Positions 37,225 to 46,631 of a stretch of 64,000 bases of DNA are shown here, one piece after another; positions within the stretch are counted from its first letter, which is position 1, and every line of letters begins with the position of its first letter. The notes beneath the pieces were generated by a model that searched no databases, was not told the origin of the DNA, and worked only from the letters and a program-made list of their open reading frames with translations. Made by a program: the position numbers and the translations under genes. Source of the stretch: Hydrogenophilales bacterium (GTDB lineage: Bacteria; Pseudomonadota; Gammaproteobacteria; Burkholderiales; Thiobacillaceae); assembly GCA_016703155.1 (NCBI GenBank), contig JADJCP010000008.1:1-64000 (forward strand). The letters are read 5' to 3'.

Positions 37225-37815
37225 TTATCGCTGTTGTTCATTTTCTATGATTTTCTTCACCGGGCCAAACAGGCGTCGATGCTCCGGACAAGGGCCATGC
37301 GCTTCCAGTGCGGCCAGATGCTCGGGAGTTGGGTAGCCCGCATGCCGGTCGAAACCATACTCGGGATATATAACGGCAAGTTTTTCCATTTCTTTATCCC
37401 TTTCTGTCTTGGCCAATATCGAGGCTGCGGAAATGGCCGGTTCCAGGCTGTCGCCCTTGATAATGGCACGTGCCAGGCAGGGCAGATCGGGGCAACGATT
37501 GCCGTCGATGAGTGCCAGTTCCGGCGTGGGGTGCAGTAGCAGCACGGCCCGGCGCATCGCCAGCATGCTGGCATGCAGGATGTTCAAGCGCTCTATCTCC
37601 GCGACGCTGGCCGTGGCGACGGCCCAGGCGAGGGCATGCTCGCGGATCTCATGGGCGAGGCGGACGCGGCTGGCGGCGCTGAGTTTTTTTGAGTCTTTCA
37701 GGCCGGGGATCGGCCGTGCTGGATTCAGTATGACGGCCGCGGCGTAGACCGGTCCGGCCAGGGGGCCGCGCCCGGCTTCATCGACGCCACAGGTGCGGGG
37801 TGGCGTCTGCTTCAT
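37225..37815 (-). CDS. rnhB: ribonuclease HII
   Basis: 196 residues from MKQTPPRTCGVDEAGRGPLAG, where the first catalytic Asp/Glu pair sits. Further features: LKDSKKLSAASR, LALIDGNRCPD (second Asp), ISAASILAKTERDKEM (third Asp) and YGFDRHAGYPTPEH. Removes ribonucleotides from DNA hybrids. The start overlaps lpxB's stop by 4 bp. An upstream open extension to 38103 is not part of the protein. Confidence 0.94.
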   Translation of the reverse strand: MKQTPPRTCGVDEAGRGPLAGPVYAAAVILNPARPIPGLKDSKKLSAASRVRLAHEIREHALAWAVATASVAEIERLNILHASMLAMRRAVLLLHPTPELALIDGNRCPDLPCLARAIIKGDSLEPAISAASILAKTERDKEMEKLAVIYPEYGFDRHAGYPTPEHLAALEAHGPCPEHRRLFGPVKKIIENEQQR

Positions 37816-38984
37816 GACAGGAAGGGGGCCAAGGCGCCGGCGATGGCCGCGGGTGTGTCGCGCCGCAGGCTGGCCCGGATCGGCGCGAATTCGGAGCGCA
37901 TGGTCAGGCGCGCGGCGGGGTTTCCTAGCAGGTCCAGCAGGGCCGCGGTAAGTTGTTCCGGGTTGGCCTGTTCCTGTATCCGCTCCGGGACGATATCGCG
38001 CCCGGCGAGGATATTCGGCAGGCCGACTTTCGAGATACAGGCGCGTCGTTGCATCAACTTGTAAGTCAACCAGGGCACGCGGTAGGTAATGACATGCGGG
38101 CAATCCAGGAGCAAGGCTTCCAGTGTCGCGGTACCCGAGGCGATGAGTGCCACGTCGGCCGCCTGCAGAACGTCATGGGCCTGTCCGCGATAAAAATGGA
38201 TCGGCAGATCGGCTGCATCGTGTGTTTTCAAAAGGCGCTGAAAAAGCTCGCGATGCGTGTCCTTCACCAAGGGCGCAAGGAATCGCACTCCAGGCCGCTC
38301 TCGCGCCAGGCGGACCGCGGTGCGCACGAACAGATCGGCCAGGGAGTTGATTTCGCTTTCCCGACTGCCCGGCAACAAGCCCAGATATTCGCCAGACGGC
38401 TCAAGCCCCAGGCGAACTCTGGCTGCGGCGGGGTCCGGCGTTTGCGGCAGGGCATGGGCCAGCGGGTGGCCGACATATGTTGCCGGGATGCCCGCCTTGC
38501 GGTAAATCTCTTCTTCGAACGGAAAGATCAGCAGCATGTGCGATACCGCTCGGCGGATTTTTTCGATGCGCTCCGGACGCCATGCCCAGATCGACGGGCT
38601 GACGAAATGGACAGTAGGAATGCCGGCCTGGCGTAGATCGAACTCCAACGACAGATTGAAGTCCGGCGCGTCGACACCGATGAACACGCCTGGCGGATTG
38701 CGCAGCAAGTGCTGCTTCAGGTTTTTTCGTATCGCCAGAATGGCGCGCAGGTTTGCCAAGGCTTCTATGTAGCCGCGCACCGAAAGGGTATCCATCGGGT
38801 GGAGACTGCGTGCCCCGAGGGCCTGCATGCGCGGCCCGGCGATTCCGAAAAACTCGAGGTCCGCGCGTCCCGATTGCAGCGCACCGATCAACAGGCTACC
38901 CAGCAGATCGCCGGAGGGCTCGCCGGCAACGATGGCGATGGCGTGGCGGTTAAATGCCGAAGAGTGAGAGGCGTAGTCAATCAT
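37812..38984 (-). CDS. lpxB: lipid A disaccharide synthase
   Basis: 390 residues. IVAGEPSGDLLGSLLIGAL begins the GT-B fold. PSIWAWRPERIEKIRRAVSHML and LLGLLPGSRESEINSL, then LIASGTATLEALLLDCP, follow the family. It joins UDP-diacylglucosamine and lipid X. Placed between lpxA and rnhB as in most proteobacteria. Confidence 0.95.
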   Translation of the reverse strand: MIDYASHSSAFNRHAIAIVAGEPSGDLLGSLLIGALQSGRADLEFFGIAGPRMQALGARSLHPMDTLSVRGYIEALANLRAILAIRKNLKQHLLRNPPGVFIGVDAPDFNLSLEFDLRQAGIPTVHFVSPSIWAWRPERIEKIRRAVSHMLLIFPFEEEIYRKAGIPATYVGHPLAHALPQTPDPAAARVRLGLEPSGEYLGLLPGSRESEINSLADLFVRTAVRLARERPGVRFLAPLVKDTHRELFQRLLKTHDAADLPIHFYRGQAHDVLQAADVALIASGTATLEALLLDCPHVITYRVPWLTYKLMQRRACISKVGLPNILAGRDIVPERIQEQANPEQLTAALLDLLGNPAARLTMRSEFAPIRASLRRDTPAAIAGALAPFLS

Positions 38985-39008
38985 GCCGGCTACATGCCTC
39001 CTCGTAGC

Positions 39009-39785
39009 TTATCGGATGATCCCGCGTCCACCGCTGGCCAGGAACTCGGCCAGCGGGCGCAGCTCGGCAACCTCCTCGGCTTCGGCGGCAATCGCCGACT
39101 GGGCGTCGACCAGACTCAACCCGGATTTATACAGCGTCTTGTAGGCACGCTTCAGGGCGGCAATCGCTTCAACGGAGTAGCCCCGGCGCTTGAGACCTTC
39201 ACTGTTGATGCCATGGGGTTCCGCCGGGTTGCCCGTCGCTGTCAGGAATGGCGGAATATCTTGGCGTGCTGAAGTCGCCAGACCGGTAATGACGTGCGCG
39301 CCGATACGGCAAAACTGGTGCACCGTGCTGAATCCACCGAGGATGGCATGGTCGCCGATGGCGACATGGCCAGCCAGCGAGGCGTTGTTGGCGAAGATGG
39401 TGTGGTTGCCGACCTGGCAATCATGGGCGATGTGCACATAGGCCATGATCCAGTTATGGTTGCCCAGGCGGGTGATGCCGCCATCCTGGATCGTGCCGGT
39501 ATTGAACGTGCAAAACTCGCGGATGGTGTTGAAATCGCCGATTTCCAGGCGGGTTGGTTCGCCGGCGTATTTCTTGTCCTGGGGTTCTTCGCCCAGGCTG
39601 ACCGAATGGAAAATGCGGTTACCCTGGCCGATGCGGGTGTGGCCGGTAATCACCGCATGCGCGCCGATCCGGCAACCATCGCCGATCTCTACGTGTTGAC
39701 CGATGATGCTGTAGGGACCGATCTCGACATCGGTACCAACGTGCGCACCCTCGTAAATAATCGCGGTCGGATGGATTTTGCTCAT
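39009..39785 (-). CDS. lpxA: acyl-ACP-UDP-GlcNAc O-acyltransferase
   Basis: 258 residues from MSKIHPTAIIYEGAHVG. Hexapeptide repeats (VGTDVEIGPYSIIGQHVEIGD) form the left-handed beta helix. The catalytic His is in AYVHIAHDCQVGNHTIFANN, and NSEGLKRRGYSVEAIAALKRAYK is the helical C-terminus. First step of lipid A synthesis. Confidence 0.95.
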   Translation of the reverse strand: MSKIHPTAIIYEGAHVGTDVEIGPYSIIGQHVEIGDGCRIGAHAVITGHTRIGQGNRIFHSVSLGEEPQDKKYAGEPTRLEIGDFNTIREFCTFNTGTIQDGGITRLGNHNWIMAYVHIAHDCQVGNHTIFANNASLAGHVAIGDHAILGGFSTVHQFCRIGAHVITGLATSARQDIPPFLTATGNPAEPHGINSEGLKRRGYSVEAIAALKRAYKTLYKSGLSLVDAQSAIAAEAEEVAELRPLAEFLASGGRGIIR

Positions 39786-39805
39786 GGCGGAAAGACGGTA
39801 TGTGT

Positions 39806-40242
39806 TTATTTCAGTGCACGGACGGTACACATCAGGTCGGCCTCGCAGACCACCTCGTCGCCGACATAGGCTTTGCAGTCGTATTTCCAGATGCCGCGTA
39901 TGTGCTTTGTGACACGCGTTTCCAGGCGCAATTGATCGCCCGGCACAACCGGCTTCTTGAAACGCGTGTTGTCGATGCCGACGAAGTAAACCACGGTGTC
40001 GTCGGTGATCGCCTGGTTCAGCGATTTGAACGAAAGTATCCCTGAAGCCTGAGCCAGTGCCTCGACGATGAGGACCCCTGGCATCACCGGATGATGCGGA
40101 AAGTGGCCCGGAAAGAACGGTTCGTTCATGGATACGTTCTTGAGTGCGACGAGGCGTTCGCCGGGGACGACTTCCAATTCCGGTCGACCAGCAGGAACGG
40201 GTAGCGGTGCGGCAGATGCCGCATGATCTCGGTGATATCCAT
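39806..40242 (-). pseudogene. fabZ: 3-hydroxyacyl-ACP dehydratase FabZ, apparent 1-base deletion
   Basis: ATG 40242 gives MDITEIMRHLPHRYPFLLVDR, the canonical FabZ N-terminus. At 40176-40182 the frame is lost (reads NWKSSPANASSH). One added base restores LEVVPGERLVALKNVSMNEPFFPGHFP with the catalytic His, then MPGVLIVEALAQ with the Glu. The open frame 39806-40177 alone lacks the first ~21 residues. fabZ is essential in most Gram-negatives, so a sequencing error or very recent mutation is likely. Confidence 0.85.
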
Positions 40243-40243
40243 T

Positions 40244-41290
40244 TCAGCTTTCTTTCTGTGCGATTTCGGTGAAACGTTTTTCAAGCGCCGACAGGCGTTG
40301 CCGCATATCCGCCAGATGGCGGATTTGAGCGGCGTTCTTTAGCCAGTCGGCGTGCGGCATGATCGGCTGAATCGACGTATAGGTGCCGGCGCAGAGGATA
40401 TCCTTGGCGGCGAAACTGCCCGCGGACACGGTGACGTCGTCGGCGATCTCGAAGTGTCCCATGATCACGGCCCCGCCACCGATCCGGCAGCGCTTGCCGA
40501 TGCGCGTGCTGCCGGCGATGCCAACGCAACCGGCGATCGCGGTATGCGCGCCGATGTGGCAGTTGTGGGCGATCTGCACCTGATTGTCGATCTTCACGCC
40601 GGTCTCGATGCGGGTGTCGTCGAGCGCACCCCGGTCCACCGTCGTATTGGCACCGATTTCGACATCGTCCTCGATAATCACACGACCGACTTGCGGCACT
40701 TTGAGCCAGCGATCCGTATCCCAGGCAAGGCCAAAGCCATCCGCGCCGATGACGCTGCCGGAATGCAGGATGACGCGCGCGCCAATGTGGCAGCCGTGAT
40801 AGACAGTGACATTCGCGTAGAGCCGGCAATCGTCGCCGATGACAGTATCGGCGCCGATCACCGAGTTGGCGCCGATACGCGCGCGCGCGCCGATGCGGGC
40901 TCTCGCCTCGATCACCACGCCGGGGCCGATTTCGCAGTTCTCGCCAAGCGTGACCGTGGCATCGACCACGGCGCCCGGGTGTGTTCCGGGCTGTATCGCG
41001 GTTTCAGGATGGAACAAGGCAACGGCACGCGCGAAGCTGGCATGTGGGTTGGCGACAACGAGACAGGGGCGGTCGAGTTCGGCGGCGAGCTGAGACGATG
41101 CCACCAGGAACGCCCCAGCTTGGCTGGCACGCGCCGTCTTGAGATGGCCGCCGCCGACAACGAAACCAAGCTGCTCGGCGGTGGCGTGTTCCAGCGAGGC
41201 GACCCCGCGGAGGATTGGATCGACCGTGCCCTGGATTTCGCCGCCAAGCTGGGCTTGCAGTTCGGCGAGCCGGAATTCAGGGCCGGGCAA
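40244..41290 (-). CDS. lpxD: UDP-3-O-acylglucosamine N-acyltransferase
   Basis: 348 residues. Uridine-binding N-terminal domain (RLAELQAQLGGEIQG, GVASLEHATAEQLGFV), then hexapeptide repeats (GARARIGANSVIGADTVIGDD) and the catalytic His in QIAHNCHIGAHTAIAG. The C-terminal helix ends RLSALEKRFTEIAQ. Third step of lipid A synthesis. It ends 2 bp before fabZ. Confidence 0.95.
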   Translation of the reverse strand: MPGPEFRLAELQAQLGGEIQGTVDPILRGVASLEHATAEQLGFVVGGGHLKTARASQAGAFLVASSQLAAELDRPCLVVANPHASFARAVALFHPETAIQPGTHPGAVVDATVTLGENCEIGPGVVIEARARIGARARIGANSVIGADTVIGDDCRLYANVTVYHGCHIGARVILHSGSVIGADGFGLAWDTDRWLKVPQVGRVIIEDDVEIGANTTVDRGALDDTRIETGVKIDNQVQIAHNCHIGAHTAIAGCVGIAGSTRIGKRCRIGGGAVIMGHFEIADDVTVSAGSFAAKDILCAGTYTSIQPIMPHADWLKNAAQIRHLADMRQRLSALEKRFTEIAQKES

Positions 41291-41293
41291 GTG

Positions 41294-41791
41294 TCAGCGC
41301 TCCAGGACTTTCAGCACACGCTCCGTGATGTCGACACGCGGGCTGGCGTAAACAGCGGTCTCGACAATCAGGTCGAATTTTTCTTTTTCGGCGATTTCAC
41401 GGATGACCTTGCGGGCACGGTCATGGACGTTGGCATATTCTTCATTCTGACGCCGGTTCAGGTCTTCGCGGAATTCCCGCTGGGTCCGCTGGATGTCCCG
41501 GCTCATGGTTGCCAGTTCGCGTTCCTTCCTGGTGCGATCCGCTTCCGGAATCGTCAGGCCTTCCTTTTCCAGATAGGTTTGCAGTTCACGCGCCTGCTTG
41601 ACCGATTTCTGGATGTCCTGTTCCTGTTTGCTGAACTCCAGTTCCAGCTTTTTCTTGACGCTCTTGGCCATCGGCGAGTCCTGGAAGACACGCTGGGTAT
41701 TGATATAGCCGAACTTGAAGTCGTTGGCCATGGCAGCGCCGGAAAGCAGCAAACCGAACAGCAGGGGTAGCAGTATTTTTTGCATCATCAC
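41294..41791 (-). CDS. skp: periplasmic chaperone Skp/OmpH
   Basis: 165 residues. Signal peptide to about AMA, then FKFGYINTQRVFQDSPMAK, the Skp N-terminal motif. Highly charged helices follow (KKKLELEFSKQEQDIQKS). Guides unfolded outer-membrane proteins to BamA, encoded 10 bp upstream in the same operon. Confidence 0.92.
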   Translation of the reverse strand: MMMQKILLPLLFGLLLSGAAMANDFKFGYINTQRVFQDSPMAKSVKKKLELEFSKQEQDIQKSVKQARELQTYLEKEGLTIPEADRTRKERELATMSRDIQRTQREFREDLNRRQNEEYANVHDRARKVIREIAEKEKFDLIVETAVYASPRVDITERVLKVLER

Positions 41792-41800
41792 TCCAATAAA

Positions 41801-44086
41801 TCAGAATACCGTGCCCAACTGGAATTGGAATTCCTGGAGTTCGTCATCCTCCTTGGCACGCAGGGGCTTGGCCAGGCTCAGTTTTATCGGGCCCATCGGC
41901 GAGTACCAGGTCACGGCCATACCGACCGAGTAGCGCAGTTCATCCACATCGAAATCGTTGAAGGCGGCACCGGCGTCGAGGAAGGCCGAAAGACGCAACG
42001 ACCGGTCGTTGCCGGCACCGGGGAAGGGGAACAGCAACTCGGCATTGCCGACGATACGCTTGCTGCCGCCGACGGAATTGCCGGTCACGCTATCCTTGGG
42101 GGCCAGCGTGCCCGTGTCGTAGCCGCGCACCGAGCCGATGCCGCCCGCGTAGAAGTTGCGGAAGAACGGCATCGGTTTGCCGTTGACGCCATTGCCGTAA
42201 CCGATCTCACCGTTGAGCATCAAGGTGAAATTGTTCGACAAGGGCTTCAGCCATTGGTGCTGGTAGGCCAATTTGTAATATTGCAGATCGCCCACGGGGG
42301 TACCCCATTCCGCCGTGAATTTACGGAACATGCCTTTGGTGGGGTACATGAAGCTGTCGCGGCTGTCACGCGCCCAGCCTATATCCAGGCGCAGCGACTG
42401 CGTCGTATCGCCGTATTCCGAGACGAAATCGTTGAGCGTGGTGCCATAACTGATCGCCGGGTCGAGGGTCAGAGAGTATTGCTCGAGCGACGCGCCGAAG
42501 TTGACCGTGTCGTACTCCGAAAGCGGCACCCCCAGGCGGATCCCCGCGCCGATGGTCGAAGTCTGGTAATCCTCGACTGAATCGATCTCGGTGTAATCGA
42601 CGTCGCGGCGGTAGATGTCGTAGCCGAGGCTGACACCGTCCACGGTGTAGTAGGGATTGGTGTACGAGAGGGAGTAGACCGTGTTCAGGCTGCCCGAGTT
42701 GATTTGCAGGGCCAGGCGATTGCCGGTGCCGAACAGGTTGTTCTGAGTCACCGAACCGGAGAGAACGACGCCGTCGGTACTCGAAAAACCGGCGCCGAGC
42801 AGGATATTGCCGCTGGCCTGCTCGGTGACATTGACGTTGATGTCGACCTGATCCGGCGCGTCCGGCACGGGCGGGGTCTCGATGCCGACATCCTTGAAGA
42901 AACTCAGGCGTTCGACACGCTCGCGCGAGCGGTTGATCTGCTCGGCGGAATAGGTCGCACCTTCCATCTGACGCATCTCGCGGCGGATGACTTCGTCCTT
43001 CGATTTGGTGTTGCCGGCAATGTTGATGCGCCGGACAGACACCCTGCGGCCCGGGTCGACCAGGAAATTGAAGGCAACCAGATTTTTTTCCTTATCGATC
43101 TCCGGCGCGGCGTTGATGTTGGCGAAGGCGTAGCCGTCGTTGCTGAAGCGGTCGCCTAGTTTTTTCACGGACTCGTTGAGACGCTCGCGCGAGAACGGGT
43201 CACCCGGCTTCAGGGTGACCAGCGTCTTCAGTTCGGCCTCGTCCACCGGCAGGTCGCCCGAGAAGCGGAAGTCGGAAACGCTGAATTTCGGGCCTTCGCT
43301 GATGTTCAGCGTGATGTAGATGTCTTTCTTGTCCGGGGTGATCGAGACCTGGGTCGAATCGATGTTGAACAGCAAATGGCCGCGGTTCAGGTAAAACGAA
43401 CGCAGATTTTCCAGGTCTCCGGAGAGTTTCTGCTTCGAGTATTGGTCGTTCTTGTTGTACCAGGTCATCATGCCCGGCGTGGTCAGGACGAATTGCTTGA
43501 GCAGTTCTTTTTCAGCGTAAGCCTGAGCTCCGACGATATTGATGGCGCGAATCTTCGAGACCTCACCCTCGCTGACCTCGAAGGTCACCGCCGTGCGATT
43601 GCGTTCCAGGGGCGAGAGGCGGGCGTGTACTTCAGCGGCGTAGAGGCCACGGTTGTAGTACTGGCGCTTCAGTTCCTGCTCGGCCTTGTCCAGCAGGGCA
43701 CGGTCGAGAATGCGGCCATCGGCGACGCCGAGTTGCTTCAGGGAATTCTTGATATCGTCGGCGGAAAATTCCTTCATGCCGGTGAACTCGACCTGGGCGA
43801 TGGCCGGGCGTTCTTCGACCAGGACGATCAGGACGTTATCCTGCGTTTCCAGGCGGACGTCCTTGAAAAATCCAGTGGCGTACAAGGCCTTGATGGCTTC
43901 GGAGGCCTTGTCCTGAGTCAGTTCCTCGCCAACCTTGATCGGCAGGTAGCTGAAGACGGTACCGGCCTCGGTACGCTGGATGCCTTCGACGCGAATATCG
44001 GCGACCTTGAAGGGTTCGAATGCCATCGCGCCCGAGGCGAACAGCAAAGCGGCGGCGAGAAAGCTAAGTTTGTGCACGGGTTTCAT
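41801..44086 (-). CDS. bamA: outer-membrane assembly factor BamA
   Basis: 761 residues. Signal peptide to FASGAMA. Five POTRA repeats span about residues 24-420, starting FKVADIRVEGIQRTEAG. The C-terminal barrel includes the conserved VRGYDTGTL (VRGF/Y lock loop) and ends with QLGTVF, an aromatic terminal residue. Central part of the BAM complex that inserts outer-membrane proteins. Confidence 0.96.
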   Translation of the reverse strand: MKPVHKLSFLAAALLFASGAMAFEPFKVADIRVEGIQRTEAGTVFSYLPIKVGEELTQDKASEAIKALYATGFFKDVRLETQDNVLIVLVEERPAIAQVEFTGMKEFSADDIKNSLKQLGVADGRILDRALLDKAEQELKRQYYNRGLYAAEVHARLSPLERNRTAVTFEVSEGEVSKIRAINIVGAQAYAEKELLKQFVLTTPGMMTWYNKNDQYSKQKLSGDLENLRSFYLNRGHLLFNIDSTQVSITPDKKDIYITLNISEGPKFSVSDFRFSGDLPVDEAELKTLVTLKPGDPFSRERLNESVKKLGDRFSNDGYAFANINAAPEIDKEKNLVAFNFLVDPGRRVSVRRINIAGNTKSKDEVIRREMRQMEGATYSAEQINRSRERVERLSFFKDVGIETPPVPDAPDQVDINVNVTEQASGNILLGAGFSSTDGVVLSGSVTQNNLFGTGNRLALQINSGSLNTVYSLSYTNPYYTVDGVSLGYDIYRRDVDYTEIDSVEDYQTSTIGAGIRLGVPLSEYDTVNFGASLEQYSLTLDPAISYGTTLNDFVSEYGDTTQSLRLDIGWARDSRDSFMYPTKGMFRKFTAEWGTPVGDLQYYKLAYQHQWLKPLSNNFTLMLNGEIGYGNGVNGKPMPFFRNFYAGGIGSVRGYDTGTLAPKDSVTGNSVGGSKRIVGNAELLFPFPGAGNDRSLRLSAFLDAGAAFNDFDVDELRYSVGMAVTWYSPMGPIKLSLAKPLRAKEDDELQEFQFQLGTVF

Positions 44087-44103
44087 TAATGAGTATCCGT
44101 TTA

Positions 44104-45459
44104 TTAACCGGTGAATAGCCGCTGGAAATCGTTAAACAGGGCAAAAAACATCAGCGCGGCCAACAAGGCGGCACCGATCTTCTGGCCAACTGCTTGAATA
44201 TTTTCCGAAACCGGCCTGCCGGTAGCCAATTCGGCCGAATAATACAGTAAATGCCCGCCATCCAGTAATGGCACCGGCAGCAAATTCAGGACGCCCAGGC
44301 TGACGCTGACCAACGCCAGAAAGCCGACGAAGGCCGCCAGTCCCGCCTCGGCGGATTTGCCCGCGAAGTCGGCAATGGTAATCGGCCCGGAGAGATTCTT
44401 CAGCGAGGCCTCGCCGACGATCATCCGGCCAAGCATTTTCAGGCTGAACGCCGACAGATCCCAAGTCTTGCTCAAGGCCTGCCGCATCCCTTCCAGCGGT
44501 CCGTAACTGCGCTCGATCTGGAGTTTTTCGAAGATGGCCGGGTCGACTTTCGGCCCCGCGCCGATGCGGCCGATGCCGATGCCCTGGGTATCCTTGACGC
44601 TCTCCGGGGTAACGCTTACGGCAAGTGTCTGGCCGCCGCGCTGTAACTCCAGTCGCAGGGGCTGGCCGGGACGGGCGCGGATCGCTTCGACCAGTTCGCG
44701 CCAGCCGGCGACGGCCACGCCATCGACCATCAGGATGTGGTCGCCGCTTCGCAAGCCCGCCTTGGCCGCCGGACTGTCCGGGGTGATCTGGCCGAGCACG
44801 GCATCGATCTCCGGCTCGAAACGCAGCAGGCCGAGCATCTTGAGGGGATCCTGCTCAAAATTCTCCCAGGTTTCGGGCGGCGCGTTCAGTTTGAGCATTT
44901 TCAGGTGGCCGGCCGTGTCCTCGGCCTCGATCGCCAGATCGTTGCCGCCGACGCCATGTTTCAGGGCCAGCCAGTGGACATCCTGCCAGTCGACTACAGG
45001 TTCACCGTTGATCCTGCGGACACTGTCGCCGTCGCGCAGGCCTGCCACGTAGGCGGGAGAGGCCTCGGGCGGTGCGCCGATGATCGGCTTCAGCGCCATG
45101 ATGCCATGCATGAACAACGCCCAGTAGAGCAGGATAGCCAGGATAAAGTTGGCCAATGGCCCAGCCACAACGATGGCCATCCGTTGCAGAACCGGCTTGC
45201 GGTTGAATGCGTAGGGCAGGTCTTCCGGGGCGACATCGCCTTCGCGTTCGTCCACCATCTTGACGTAGCCGCCCAGGGGTATCGCCGACAACGCCCATTC
45301 CGTGCCGTGACGGTCGGTGCGCCGGGCAATTACCTTGCCGAAGCCCACGGAAAAACGCAGCACCTTGACGCCGCAGGCACGGGCGACGCGATAGTGGCCG
45401 TATTCGTGGACGACGATGAGGATCGCCAGGGCGAACAGGAAGGACAGCAGGGTCATCAT
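44104..45459 (-). CDS. rseP: site-2 protease RseP
   Basis: 451 residues. Zinc site HEYGH in the first helix, two PDZ domains (about 115-190 and 200-285; DSPAAKAGLRSGDHILMVDG), and the second metal site NLLPVPLLDGGHLL. Cuts RseA to release sigma-E on envelope stress. Overlaps dxr's stop by 4 bp. Confidence 0.94.
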   Translation of the reverse strand: MMTLLSFLFALAILIVVHEYGHYRVARACGVKVLRFSVGFGKVIARRTDRHGTEWALSAIPLGGYVKMVDEREGDVAPEDLPYAFNRKPVLQRMAIVVAGPLANFILAILLYWALFMHGIMALKPIIGAPPEASPAYVAGLRDGDSVRRINGEPVVDWQDVHWLALKHGVGGNDLAIEAEDTAGHLKMLKLNAPPETWENFEQDPLKMLGLLRFEPEIDAVLGQITPDSPAAKAGLRSGDHILMVDGVAVAGWRELVEAIRARPGQPLRLELQRGGQTLAVSVTPESVKDTQGIGIGRIGAGPKVDPAIFEKLQIERSYGPLEGMRQALSKTWDLSAFSLKMLGRMIVGEASLKNLSGPITIADFAGKSAEAGLAAFVGFLALVSVSLGVLNLLPVPLLDGGHLLYYSAELATGRPVSENIQAVGQKIGAALLAALMFFALFNDFQRLFTG

Positions 45460-46631
45460 AGGGCGGCGATCAGCGCTTGGGCAATGTTGCGGGCTTCGGC
45501 ATCGACCGCTTCGAGTTCTTCCAGGTTCCCGGCGGGACGATCATGCAAGCGCGCCAGTACGGTCGAGAGCGTTTCGGAAATCGCCAGATACGGGATGCGG
45601 TGATCGAGGAAGGCGGCAACGGCTTCCTCATTGGCGGCGTTGAGGATCGCTGGCGCGGCGCCGCCGGTGGCCAGTGCCTGATAGGCCAGCTTGAGACAGG
45701 GGAAGCGCTGGAAATCCGGAGCCTCGAAGGTCAGGGTGCCGATCTTCGCCAGGTCCAGCCAGGGCACGCCGGCCGCGACCCGTTCAGGGTAGGCCAGCGA
45801 ATGGGCGATCGGCGTGCGCATGTCTGGGGTGTACAGTTGCGCCAGGACCGAACCGTCGAGATATTCCACCATGGAATGGATGATGCTCTGCGGGTGGATG
45901 ACCACCTCGATCTGCTCGGGCCGGGCATTGAACAGCCAGCGCGCCTCGATGACCTCCAGGCCCTTGTTCATCATGGTCGCCGAATCGACCGATATCTTCT
46001 TGCCCATCACCCAGGTGGGATGGGCGACCGCCTCTTCGGGCGTCACCGCCGCCAGGGTCTCGACCGCACGGCTGCGGAACGGTCCACCCGAGGCGGTCAG
46101 CAGAATGCGCCGGACACCGTGGCCGGCGAGGTTGCCGTCATAGCCGGCCGGCATCGACTGGAACACCGCGTTGTGCTCGCTGTCGATGGGCAGCAGGCTG
46201 GCGCCGCCGGCCTTGACGGCTTCCATGAAGAAATGGCCGGCCATCACCAGGGTTTCCTTGTTCGCCAGCAGGATGCGCTTGCCGGCACGCGCCGCCGCCA
46301 TGGCCGGACGCAGCCCGGCGGCGCCGACGATGGCGGCCATCACCGAGTCCACCTCGGGCAGGGCGCTGACTTCTTCCAGGGCCTCGACGCCCCAGCGCAC
46401 CTCGATGTCCAGTCCGGCGAGCAGCGTCTTCAGCGTCGCGGCGCGTTCGGCATCCATGACCACGGCATAGCGCGGGCGAAATTGACGGCATTGCTCGGCC
46501 AGCTTGTCGAGTTGCGTCGCGCCGGTCAGGGCAACGATACTGAAACGCTCCGGGTGCCGGGCGACGACGTCCAGGGTATTGACGCCGATGGTGCCGGTCG
46601 CGCCCAGGATGGTGAGATTGATGGGGGTCAT
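45456..46631 (-). CDS. dxr: 1-deoxy-D-xylulose 5-phosphate reductoisomerase
   Basis: 391 residues from MTPINLTILGATGTIGVNTLDVVARH (NADPH loop; start inside the ATGA overlap with cdsA). LPIDSEHNAVFQS and LTASGGPFR are substrate-binding; VDSATMMNKGLEVIEARWLF is the metal site. Second step of the MEP isoprenoid pathway, which feeds the undecaprenyl synthase in this operon. Confidence 0.95.
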   Translation of the reverse strand: MTPINLTILGATGTIGVNTLDVVARHPERFSIVALTGATQLDKLAEQCRQFRPRYAVVMDAERAATLKTLLAGLDIEVRWGVEALEEVSALPEVDSVMAAIVGAAGLRPAMAAARAGKRILLANKETLVMAGHFFMEAVKAGGASLLPIDSEHNAVFQSMPAGYDGNLAGHGVRRILLTASGGPFRSRAVETLAAVTPEEAVAHPTWVMGKKISVDSATMMNKGLEVIEARWLFNARPEQIEVVIHPQSIIHSMVEYLDGSVLAQLYTPDMRTPIAHSLAYPERVAAGVPWLDLAKIGTLTFEAPDFQRFPCLKLAYQALATGGAAPAILNAANEEAVAAFLDHRIPYLAISETLSTVLARLHDRPAGNLEELEAVDAEARNIAQALIAAL

